From assembly GCA_034432855.1 (NCBI GenBank), contig DAOUBA010000085.1, positions 1-56,901 of the forward strand: a stretch of 56,901 nt of DNA, given 5' to 3'. The translations under genes and the position numbers were made by a program. This document shows, piece by piece, positions 27,448 to 35,116 of the stretch. The notes beneath the pieces are model-generated. The model searched no databases. It worked only from the letters and a program-made list of their open reading frames with translations, and was not told the origin of the DNA. Numbering within the stretch: the first letter of the stretch is position 1; the number at the start of each line of letters is the position of its first letter. The stretch comes from DAOUBA01 sp034432855 (GTDB taxonomy: Bacteria > Chloroflexota > Anaerolineae > B4-G1).

Positions 27448-28968
27448 GTGGACCAATCCGTTCATGCCCTCGAGACCCAGCCCCCCGGCTTTGTGCGTGC
27501 CTATTTCCTGCTGGAGCGCGAGTTACAGGCACGGCAGGTACAGGGATTGAACGTGCCTGCGTTGCTCGACGCCCAGGCGGAGATCAAGGCCGTGCAAGAT
27601 AAAGCCGCCCGCGCAGCCTGGGCCGGCGTGCGGGGCACTGCTGCCTCGCTTGTCAGGTCCACCACCAAGCCGCGAGAGGATATGGCCTCACGCCTGGCCC
27701 CACACGCCAACCGGATCGGTGCACTGCTTGTACTGCTGCCGTTGCTCCTGAGCGCCGTCGTCGCGCAGGGGCTGCGGTTGAGCGGCGTATTGGGGCAGGC
27801 GCTGCGGCGCGTTGCCACCGGCGCACTGGCCTTGCTCCTTGCCTCGCCGCTGATGGCGCTCGTCGTCGGCGGGGTAATGCTCCTGCTGCGGCTCGCACTG
27901 CGCACGGGCGCGCCCCTGCTTGTGTTCGGCGGCGTCGTCGCACTCTGGGCCGGGCTGACCGTCTACGGCTGGATGCGGCGCGATACGCGGCTGCAACTGG
28001 CAACCGGCCTTCTCGCAGCCTATCTGGCGTTGGGCGGGCTGCTCGTCATCCTGGCCGCGCGCGATGGCGGGCCGCATGGGGTTCTGCTTACCCTGATCGT
28101 CGCCGGCTTCCTGCTCGCGGTGGCGGCGCTGGCCGTGCTGGGGCAGGGGCTGGTGCTGGAAGGGCGACGCCAGGCCGGTTGGGCGACCACAGCGTTGGCG
28201 CTCCTCCTCATCCCACTCGTCATCTACCTGCCCTTCGTGCCGGGGCTGGCCTCCAACCTGACCCGCAGCCTGGGCAATCCCGCCCTCTATGCCGGCCCCG
28301 CCGGCTGGCTGAGTGGGTGCGCTCCGGCGACGATGACGCCGGAGCAGGTCAAGGTCACGCCAGAGACAGCGGTACAGGCAACAGTCGCAGCAGAAGCAAC
28401 GGCGCCGGTTTCCACCGCAGCACCGCCAGCGACTGAGACGCCGGAGTCTGTCACGATACTCGCGCCCGTTGAACCGTTCCCGCTGCGCCAGGTCTTCCCG
28501 GAGACACTCTACTGGAATCCGGAGGCGCTTACCGACGAGAACGGCTTCCTGGCGCTCGACCTGCCGCTGGCCGACACCGTCACCACCTGGCGACTGACGG
28601 CGCTGGCCTCGACGCAAGCGGGCGATCTGGGCTTTGCTACATACGCCATCCCTGTGTTTCAGGATTTCTTTGCCGCACTCGACCTGCCGGAGACGGTCGC
28701 CCGGGGCGAGACGATCACTGCCACCGTCACGCTCTATAACTATCTGAAGCAGACCCAGACTGTGCGGATCGAGCCCGTACCTGCCGATTGGTACACCCTG
28801 GAGATGCTGCCTCAGACGTTGAACTTGCCCCCGAACGGGATTGCCACGGCGCAATTTGCCATCCGTGTGCAGCAGGAAGGACGTTTTTGGCTTCAGGTCA
28901 ACATTACCGGTGACCAACTGCCTGATAGTATCGGCCAAGACATCACTGTCGAGCACATCAGCCCATAA
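27448..28968 (+). CDS. Alpha-2-macroglobulin-like polytopic protein, C-terminal part of the split gene
   Basis: 506 aa as read from GTG 27448; the homologous frame begins earlier (TALGIAVVDQSVHAL from 27427), so this is a continuation and not a separate start. It holds the macroglobulin VVDQSVHAL block, six or seven consecutive membrane helices (residues ~85-270), a Thr/Pro-rich linker with a GCAPA stretch, and the A2M domain (RQVFPETLYWNPEALTDENG, TTWRLTALAST, DLPETVARGETITATVTLYNY). It then stops, so the thioester/TED half of typical bacterial macroglobulins is missing. Helices inside such a chain are unusual. Confidence 0.72.
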   Translation: MDQSVHALETQPPGFVRAYFLLERELQARQVQGLNVPALLDAQAEIKAVQDKAARAAWAGVRGTAASLVRSTTKPREDMASRLAPHANRIGALLVLLPLLLSAVVAQGLRLSGVLGQALRRVATGALALLLASPLMALVVGGVMLLLRLALRTGAPLLVFGGVVALWAGLTVYGWMRRDTRLQLATGLLAAYLALGGLLVILAARDGGPHGVLLTLIVAGFLLAVAALAVLGQGLVLEGRRQAGWATTALALLLIPLVIYLPFVPGLASNLTRSLGNPALYAGPAGWLSGCAPATMTPEQVKVTPETAVQATVAAEATAPVSTAAPPATETPESVTILAPVEPFPLRQVFPETLYWNPEALTDENGFLALDLPLADTVTTWRLTALASTQAGDLGFATYAIPVFQDFFAALDLPETVARGETITATVTLYNYLKQTQTVRIEPVPADWYTLEMLPQTLNLPPNGIATAQFAIRVQQEGRFWLQVNITGDQLPDSIGQDITVEHISP

Positions 28969-29083
28969 TCTGCAATCTGCGATTAGGAAAATCTTCCGCA
29001 TGCCGAACGGATGGGGTTGAGAAAACCGGTTGATCGGAGTACACTTTACCGGCCGACAATATCTCATCATTCGGAGGCATGCA

Positions 29084-29897
29084 ATGGAACGTTCCACAAT
29101 TGATCGTCTGGCAGTCAAGACGCTGGACCAACGGTTTCGGCGCGAGTTGGAAACAGAGATGGCGCCGCGCATCTCGCAAGGGATTCTGGACCTGGCCAAG
29201 GAGGTCTTCAGCCTCGATGCTGTCTCCACCAACGAGGTCGGGCGTCTACGGCCAGGGCAGATTCGCCAAGTGATCGTCGCAGCCGATGTGCCTCACGGTC
29301 GTCCTCTGAGCCAGGCCAAGATGGTAGAAGTCATCTGGACGATTGACGCTGGCGAGGAAGACCTGGATGTACTCCAACAGCACGGCAGAACTGTCTTACG
29401 CCGGATGCGCCTTCTGCGTCTCGCCCACGAAGCCCAGGAGCAAGGCGGTAGCCCTTCACAAGAGGGCGAAGGCGCTGGGCGTATCCGCGCGCACGATTCG
29501 TGCAGACATCGCGGCTTTGACGGCGGCGGGCTACTGCGTGCCCACACGCGGCAAGTTGCACGGAGTGGGACGTGGGCAGACCCACAAGGTGCTCATCGTG
29601 GAGCTGTACCTCAAGCGCCACACGTACACCGAGATCGCGCGCCGCACCCATCATTCAGTCTACGCCATCAAGCGCTACATCCAGGTCTTTGGCCGCGTGA
29701 TGTTGTTGACGCGCAGAGGTCTCAGCGTGCCCGAGATCGCCCACGCGGTGGGCATCTCGGAGCACCTGACCCAGGAATATCTGAGCCTATATCAGCGCTA
29801 CGACGTGCCAGAGTACCAGGATCGGCTGACCGAGATCGTCCAGATGCTCAGCGGCGGCGTCCAGGAGACAGATGCAACGGCAAAAAGGGGGCTGTGA
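29084..29897 (+). pseudogene. DUF1670 protein gene with a frameshift
   Basis: Starts at the ATG at 29084 (GGAGG 6 nt upstream): MERSTIDRLAVKTLDQRFRR, then LRPGQIRQVIVAADVPHGRPLS and RRMRLLRLAHEAQEQGG. Near 29460-29475 similarity jumps +1 to the frame reading AKALGVSARTIRADIAALTAAGY, RGQTHKVLIVELYLKRHTYT and the end at 29897. Both halves match DUF1670 with its helix-turn-helix. The two frames separately give partial proteins. Ends with TGATG overlapping the next DUF1670 gene. Confidence 0.7.
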
Positions 29898-30694
29898 TGG
29901 GCATCAGTCCCTATCATGCTGCTACCCAACGCACATTTCGCCAGGCGATCGTCCACTTGCTGGAGAACAAGTTGGTGGGGAGTCACAAGGTGATTCAGTT
30001 GATCGCCGATGACATCGTCGCATTGCACGCCGAGTACTACCGGGAAGCCAGCCTGGTACCGCCCGGTCACATTGTCTGGCGGGGGACGCTGGACGAAGGG
30101 CACAAACCGCCGGCCGGCCGGCGTGCCGAAGACGAACCCACGGTTACCGCGGTGTTGCCCTTGATCAGTGAGGCGGACCTCGCCGATTTGGCCCAGGGAC
30201 GCACGACGGGTCAACGGGCTGAGATGCACCGGCGAGACATCCGCCGCGTGGTTCGTCTGGTGAAAGCAGGACTGAACAATCCGGACGGACGGCTGCTGCT
30301 CTCCCTGGCCGACATCTCCCTGCTGCTCAACCGCTCGATTGACACGGTGCGACGCTGTATCCTGGAGCACTTTGAGCAGACCGGAGAGCTGTTGCCTATC
30401 AAGGGCTACGTGCTCGACCAGGGCAGCAAGCCGACTCACAAGGGGGTCATCCTGCGCTTGTACGAGCAAGGCGTCTCTCCGCCGGACATCGCCCGCATCA
30501 CCGGCCACAGCCTGGAAGCGGTCGACCGCTATATCAAGGACTATGAACGTGTCAAAGTACTGTTGCGTAAAGGATTAGATGTGACTGAGATCAGCCACGC
30601 AATTGGGCGAGGTCTGCGTACTATACACCAGTACTATAGCATCGCACTCGAGTTTCACCCTGACCTGGCCACGCTACAGAACGGAGACCGCTAG
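29897..30694 (+). CDS. DUF1670 protein with helix-turn-helix segments
   Basis: 265 aa, intact. MGISPYHAATQRTFRQAIVHLLE at the start; SLADISLLLNRSIDTVRRCIL and VSPPDIARITGHSLEAVDRYI look like two helix-turn-helix units, with a third near EISHAIGRGLRTIHQYY. DUF1670 proteins occur in many copies in Chloroflexota, function unknown; DNA binding is likely. Its start overlaps the first DUF1670 stop. The same frame stays open upstream, but that joins the first gene's N-terminus by chance. It lies 245 nt before the RAMP cassette on the same strand. Confidence 0.75.
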   Translation: MGISPYHAATQRTFRQAIVHLLENKLVGSHKVIQLIADDIVALHAEYYREASLVPPGHIVWRGTLDEGHKPPAGRRAEDEPTVTAVLPLISEADLADLAQGRTTGQRAEMHRRDIRRVVRLVKAGLNNPDGRLLLSLADISLLLNRSIDTVRRCILEHFEQTGELLPIKGYVLDQGSKPTHKGVILRLYEQGVSPPDIARITGHSLEAVDRYIKDYERVKVLLRKGLDVTEISHAIGRGLRTIHQYYSIALEFHPDLATLQNGDR

Positions 30695-30708
30695 GCGCTT
30701 TGTCAAAG

Positions 30709-30737
30709 TTGCGCTCCTCTCCTCCATGTGGTATCAT
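30709..30737 (+). promoter_or_regulatory. Candidate promoter of the RAMP cassette
   Basis: TTGCGC (30709-30714), 17-nt spacer, TATCAT (30732-30737), giving a leader of about 195 nt. A weaker TATACA is near 30880. Confidence 0.4.
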
Positions 30738-30845
30738 TCGTTTGCCCATACAGGGGGAGGGGAGAAAGAGTTGTCTTTTCGACCTTTTCTCCCTTTCCTT
30801 GTGTTGCCTCAGCCGATCATCGGCAACCGGAAGCATTTCCTAATT

Positions 30846-30862
30846 GTAAATTTGCAATTTAC
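30846..30862. promoter_or_regulatory. Perfect inverted repeat upstream of the RAMP gene
   Basis: GTAAATT-TGC-AATTTAC, 7-bp arms, 78 nt before the RAMP start codon in an otherwise GC-rich region. Operator-like; a DUF1670 or other HTH protein could bind here (inference). Confidence 0.45.
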
Positions 30863-30939
30863 CCCAACCTGAAGTAAACTATACACGCTACTTGATGCCT
30901 GGGAATTCCCATCAAACACACCAAGAAGGAGGTAGGGTC

Positions 30940-33900
30940 ATGAACCTGAAGGGCAAACTGTATACCGAGTCCCCGATCTACCGGGGGAACGCGCGCAAGA
31001 CCCTCTTCACGCGCGACGCCGACGGCACCCACCGGCTGGTCTCCCTGGCCGGAGAAATCTCCGGCACGGCACAGGCGCTGATGGACGCGTTCATCGGCCA
31101 GTCGCGTGACGGCAAGAATGAAGGTTTGCTCAACCGCATGTGGAAACGCTTTTACGGCTCGCCAATGCCCAACGGGTTAATCACCGGGGTCGAATGCCGG
31201 CTGCAAGAGGAGAGTTACCCACGCGACCGGTTCTTCGACATGCGCATGGGCCTGCGATTGGACGAAGACCGCTGGTGCGCCGAAGCGAACGCAAACTACA
31301 AGATGGAGACCGTATTCCGCAACACCGTCTTTGACTTTGAGATGACCGTCAACGACGCGGTGCTACATCAGGGAGACAACGAAGCCCGGTTGTACTACCT
31401 GCTACGGGAACTGCAAGAGGGGCGCTTCTGGTTTGGCGCCGGTAAGAGCAAGGGATTGGGGCGCGTGCGTCTGGAAATGGCGCTGCCGTTCAAGGCGCCT
31501 GCGAACCCTCCATCTATGCGACCGGCTGCCAATCACCTTCAGATAGATCTGACGTTCAATGCCCTCAACCCCGTCCTGGTCGGCTGGAACTGGGGCAAGA
31601 TTGATCCCGAAGTACCCTCCTTCGCCGCCATCGAAGGCCGTCTTCTTGTCGAGGCGATGCCCGGCCTGCCCGCCCCCATCCGCGAGCGGCTGGCAATGAG
31701 CCTGGCCGGCCCGATTCTCAGTCCGGAGGACTGGAAAGACAAACTCGCCAGATTCCTGCCGCGCGTCATCGCCATCTGGTTGCGCGAGCGATCCGTCGGC
31801 GAGAGCGAATCCTGGGTGCTGCCGGCCAAGGCTCTGGAGAAACTGAGCAAGGGCAAGTACGCCCTTTCTACAAAGGTCATCGCCAAACTCCAACCCCTGG
31901 CAGACCGGCCTTTCTCCAGCCAGGAAGCCGCCAGGGCCGCGCTCGTCGAGGCACTGGAAGACAAGGCCAACATGGCCAACCGCGTCCTGGACGTCATGGT
32001 ACAAGAGCGCCGCACCAGCCAGGAATTCGACCGCGCCGCCTGGCAGGAAGTCGCCGCGGGCCTGGGCCTGGATCCCGAACTGGGAGACCGTCTGGCAGAG
32101 CGGGTTCAGAGCGAGGCCGATTTGATTGAGGTACTGGCCCCGGCCTGCGGGAAAATCCTCCCCCGCTTTTACGAGCAGGTGGACCAGCAGATCAAACTGC
32201 TCCAGAGCGATGCCTGGGTGGATGTTGAAATTGCCACGCGAGAGGAACACATCCAGATCAAGCGCATGTTGCTCCAGGGCAAGATTGACGAGAATCAGTG
32301 GGGCGATGCGCGGCTGGTGCCCCCGGGCATCACTCCCAGGGTCTGGCGCGAGTTTCTCGAGGCCCACGGGCGGGTGCAGTTCCGCCACATGCTCAACCCC
32401 CGCAACCTGAACAAGAGCATCGTCAACGACGAGAACATGATCGCCTTTCTCAAGGCGTACCGTGACCGTGCACGCCAGGAACTCTCACAGCCCTACAACG
32501 TGGACTTTCGTGCCGGCGGGATCGGCAACCGCGAGATTTCTCGTCGCTACGGCAAGCCTTATGACACAGTCTTTATGCGCATGCTCACCTGGGCGCCTTC
32601 GGCACAGGAACAGGGCGCGTGGGAAATCTACATTCCCGGCAGCACCATCAAGGGCGCATTCCGCAAACGCGCCTCGCAGGTGCTTAAAACGCTGTGGGGA
32701 GAAACCGAGCGCACTGCCTACGTGTTGGACCGTCTCTTTGGCACCCAGGGCCAGCGCGGGCTGGTCTTCTTTTCCGACGCTTACCTGACCGATCCCCTCG
32801 ACACGGAGCGCGCCTGGTGCTCGATGGATGGGGTCAGGATGGACCCGGCGACCGGCCGCCCTATCGAGACCGCCAAACGCGATTACCTGTTTGCATACGG
32901 CGATCACCTGCGCTTCCAACTCCGATTGGATTTACAGGACATTGCAGAGGAAGATGAGGAAACGCTCTCGCTACTGGTGCACCTGCTTCAGGATTTTCAA
33001 AAGGGCGACATTCCTCTGGGCGGTGAAAAGACCTGTGGCTTGGGCTGGGTCAAGGCACGCATCTCACATCTTGCCTGGCTCACGGCGAGCGCCAACAGGA
33101 TCGGCGAGAAATTGTTCGGCAAGCAAACACTGAGCCAGGACGGCATCTGGCTGCGGCTCGATCTGGAAGGGAATGCGGCCACCAGCGCCTTGCAGACGCT
33201 ACAACCCATTGCCCCAGAGAAAATGGAAGTCTCCAAAACGCCGCCCAGGGCCCTTGCCGGCTTCGTCTCGCATCGCGCCTTTGGCGGTTACTGTGGCACA
33301 CTGGTGGTCGAAGCGGAAGTCGTTACACCGCTTCACATCCGCGAAAGCGGCGAGCCTTCCTTCAAGGCCACCCTATCTGAGGGCCCGGTGAACGGCTGGG
33401 ACTTTTTCGCCATGGCGCCACCCGAAGCCGACAAGCGTGCACCGGACAAAACGTACGCACTGCCCAGCCGGAGCATTAAGGGCATGGTGCGCCACATCTA
33501 CACCATCGCCAGCGACTCGAAAGAGCCCAGCCCCAACATCGGCCAACTGAATCCGGTGGATAGCCTCTTCGGCTGGGTTGGCACGGGGCCGAACCAGGCG
33601 CTTATGGGACGACTCTCCTTCAGTTTTGGCCTGTTCGAGAACCCGCAACTCGCCTGGTTCAAAACGCCGTATCCTTATGGCGGCTGGCGGTACGCCGACG
33701 GGCGGTGGACTCAATCCCCCGGCACGGCTGCCGTCAAAGCCCTCGTGGACAAGACCTGGCGGCTCTTCCCCCACGCTCCGCTGGCCCCCATCGTCGAGCG
33801 GCTCGATGAGTTCCGGCCCGATACGGTGCAGGCACGCTACTTCCGCGCCATCCTGCCTGGCGCGCGGGTCCGCTTTACCCTTCGCTTCTGGAACCTCGAA

Positions 33901-34164
33901 GAGGAGGAGTTGCAGCGCCTGGCGTGGTGCGTGGCGTTGGAGCCGAACCTGGCACACAAACTGGGTAGCGACCGCTACCTGGGCTTTGGCAGCCTGCGCC
34001 TGCACATCCTGCCGGAGAGTTTCCTGATTGACTGGGCCAACCGCTACGCAGGCAAACCCGAGTCGGCGTGGAAGTCACCGCTGCGGGCCGAAGAGTGGAT
34101 CAAGCCCGGCGTCATCAAGCATTACGCTGCACTGCAAAAGATGCTGGATGCCCGGTCACTTTGA
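30940..34164 (+). CDS. Large multi-RAMP (Cas7-like) fusion protein
   Basis: 1074 aa from the ATG at 30940 (AAGGAGGT, 6-nt spacer). RAMP 1 (~1-185): Csm3-like opening, DMRMGLRLDEDRW, and glycine-rich loop GAGKSKGLGRVRLEM at ~165-178. From ~190 a strand (LQIDLTFNALNPVLVGWNWG) is followed by a long, largely helical stretch to ~500. RAMP 2 (~520-705): YIPGSTIKGAFRK at ~563, LFGTQGQRGLVFFSDAYL, GVRMDPATGRP, loop LGGEKTCGLGWVKARI at ~693. RAMP 3 (~770-1030), TIGR03986-like: VEAEVVTPLHI, ALPSRSIKGMVRHIYTIAS, SLFGWVGTG, loop KLGSDRYLGFGSLRLHI at ~1006. RAMP proteins bind CRISPR RNA and form type III backbones, so a guide-RNA-binding backbone in one chain is likely. No nuclease or Cas10 domain seen. 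Confidence 0.85.
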   Translation: MNLKGKLYTESPIYRGNARKTLFTRDADGTHRLVSLAGEISGTAQALMDAFIGQSRDGKNEGLLNRMWKRFYGSPMPNGLITGVECRLQEESYPRDRFFDMRMGLRLDEDRWCAEANANYKMETVFRNTVFDFEMTVNDAVLHQGDNEARLYYLLRELQEGRFWFGAGKSKGLGRVRLEMALPFKAPANPPSMRPAANHLQIDLTFNALNPVLVGWNWGKIDPEVPSFAAIEGRLLVEAMPGLPAPIRERLAMSLAGPILSPEDWKDKLARFLPRVIAIWLRERSVGESESWVLPAKALEKLSKGKYALSTKVIAKLQPLADRPFSSQEAARAALVEALEDKANMANRVLDVMVQERRTSQEFDRAAWQEVAAGLGLDPELGDRLAERVQSEADLIEVLAPACGKILPRFYEQVDQQIKLLQSDAWVDVEIATREEHIQIKRMLLQGKIDENQWGDARLVPPGITPRVWREFLEAHGRVQFRHMLNPRNLNKSIVNDENMIAFLKAYRDRARQELSQPYNVDFRAGGIGNREISRRYGKPYDTVFMRMLTWAPSAQEQGAWEIYIPGSTIKGAFRKRASQVLKTLWGETERTAYVLDRLFGTQGQRGLVFFSDAYLTDPLDTERAWCSMDGVRMDPATGRPIETAKRDYLFAYGDHLRFQLRLDLQDIAEEDEETLSLLVHLLQDFQKGDIPLGGEKTCGLGWVKARISHLAWLTASANRIGEKLFGKQTLSQDGIWLRLDLEGNAATSALQTLQPIAPEKMEVSKTPPRALAGFVSHRAFGGYCGTLVVEAEVVTPLHIRESGEPSFKATLSEGPVNGWDFFAMAPPEADKRAPDKTYALPSRSIKGMVRHIYTIASDSKEPSPNIGQLNPVDSLFGWVGTGPNQALMGRLSFSFGLFENPQLAWFKTPYPYGGWRYADGRWTQSPGTAAVKALVDKTWRLFPHAPLAPIVERLDEFRPDTVQARYFRAILPGARVRFTLRFWNLEEEELQRLAWCVALEPNLAHKLGSDRYLGFGSLRLHILPESFLIDWANRYAGKPESAWKSPLRAEEWIKPGVIKHYAALQKMLDARSL

Positions 34165-34252
34165 TCGCCGTGGAACAGCCTTTCCAGGCTGTACATAGGT
34201 TGAAGGACTGTCTCGCGGCTGCGAAAGGTGCTGGATGCTCAGTCACTTTGAT
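34137..34252. repeat. 29-nt direct repeat flanking a hairpin in the RAMP cassette
   Basis: 34137-34165 and 34224-34252 agree at 26 of 29 positions. The first copy contains the 3' end of the RAMP gene, the second the start of the zinc-ribbon gene. Between them is a GTGGAACAGCC hairpin (34175-34181/34186-34192) of a type also found at 46976-47025. Confidence 0.8.
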
Positions 34253-35116
34253 TGGCTGCGGCGCAGCCAGACCGGCGCCGAACTGCTTGCAACTCTGGAT
34301 ATCCATGCAAATCAGCCCGATCTCCTTCCCGCCGATGGGGAGGAGATCGGGCCTCCTGTTTCTGCTGTCGAAGGCCCCTGCGAGCGCTGCTGGGTCTACC
34401 CGCGCCTGCCCCGCCACAGGTACTGCAAAACATGCCGGGTGATCCTCGCCAGGGCCAGTGAGTTGCGCGACGCTGCTTACCACGCCATTGTCATCTGGGG
34501 CCACGTCAACCAACTCTCGCCGCTGATCCGCATGGGCGATGGCTTCCAGGAACAGCACATCTTTGGCGCGTACACCCACGACCAGAATCACTTTCTATTA
34601 ATGATGCCCCGTCGTGAGTTAAAGACCTGGCTCCAAGAACTCGTCCTATACCATGGCCCCACCCTGCGCGGGCTACTTCAGGTCGTTCCTACCACGATGA
34701 CGGGCAAATCGGTGCGGATGGGTGAGGCCGTCGTCCGCACTGCGTATCTCGACTCCCGCTTTCCGATGGACCGGTTGCGGGTGCGCTTTTACGCTGCACC
34801 CTACCAGGTGTTGGTGCCACACACGCGCGAAGAACAGGGTTTGCTCACATTCGAGGCCTCCGAGTTCCTGAGCCTGCTGGAGATGGCAGCAGTCTTCAGG
34901 ACCATCCTGCGCCCCCAGGAACAGGCGACGTTGCGCGAACTGCTCAACCTGAAAGATGCTGCCGAAGCCCAATTCTACTGGGGCCGTTTCGTGGGGCAGT
35001 TGAGCCAGGAGGCCAAAGACATGCTGAGCGGCTGGCGGGTGCGCCAATGGCCCAAGAACCGCGTCCAATTGCTGTACGAACTCGCTGACTATGTGGCCTT
35101 TTATCAAACCGATTAG
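34235..35116 (+). CDS. Zinc-ribbon protein of the RAMP cassette
   Basis: 293 aa. One CxxC pair at ~49-52 (CERC) and another at ~64-67 (CKTC) form a probable zinc ribbon, followed by AAYHAIVIWGHVNQL and a mixed alpha/beta region without any motif I recognise. No RAMP glycine loop is visible in it. AAAGG lies just before the ATG at 34235. It overlaps the Cas6-like gene by 26 nt, so it is surely in the same operon; it may be a subunit, adaptor or regulator of the RAMP complex. Confidence 0.7.
   Translation: MLSHFDWLRRSQTGAELLATLDIHANQPDLLPADGEEIGPPVSAVEGPCERCWVYPRLPRHRYCKTCRVILARASELRDAAYHAIVIWGHVNQLSPLIRMGDGFQEQHIFGAYTHDQNHFLLMMPRRELKTWLQELVLYHGPTLRGLLQVVPTTMTGKSVRMGEAVVRTAYLDSRFPMDRLRVRFYAAPYQVLVPHTREEQGLLTFEASEFLSLLEMAAVFRTILRPQEQATLRELLNLKDAAEAQFYWGRFVGQLSQEAKDMLSGWRVRQWPKNRVQLLYELADYVAFYQTD

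Noticed and set aside
27448..28968. Treating the second macroglobulin part as an independent gene starting at GTG 27448
   Set aside because: Family sequence (TALGIAVV) continues upstream of that codon in the same frame, there is no ribosome-binding site, and a gap in the fold would result.
29030..30694. Single 554-codon frame spanning both DUF1670 genes
   Set aside because: Only its first ~120 and last ~265 codons look like protein; the middle is out of frame, while another frame carries the DUF1670 sequence there.
30740..30835. Purine/pyrimidine-rich imperfect hairpin as terminator of the DUF1670 genes
   Set aside because: Stem is imperfect with a long loop and no following T run; not strong enough to list.
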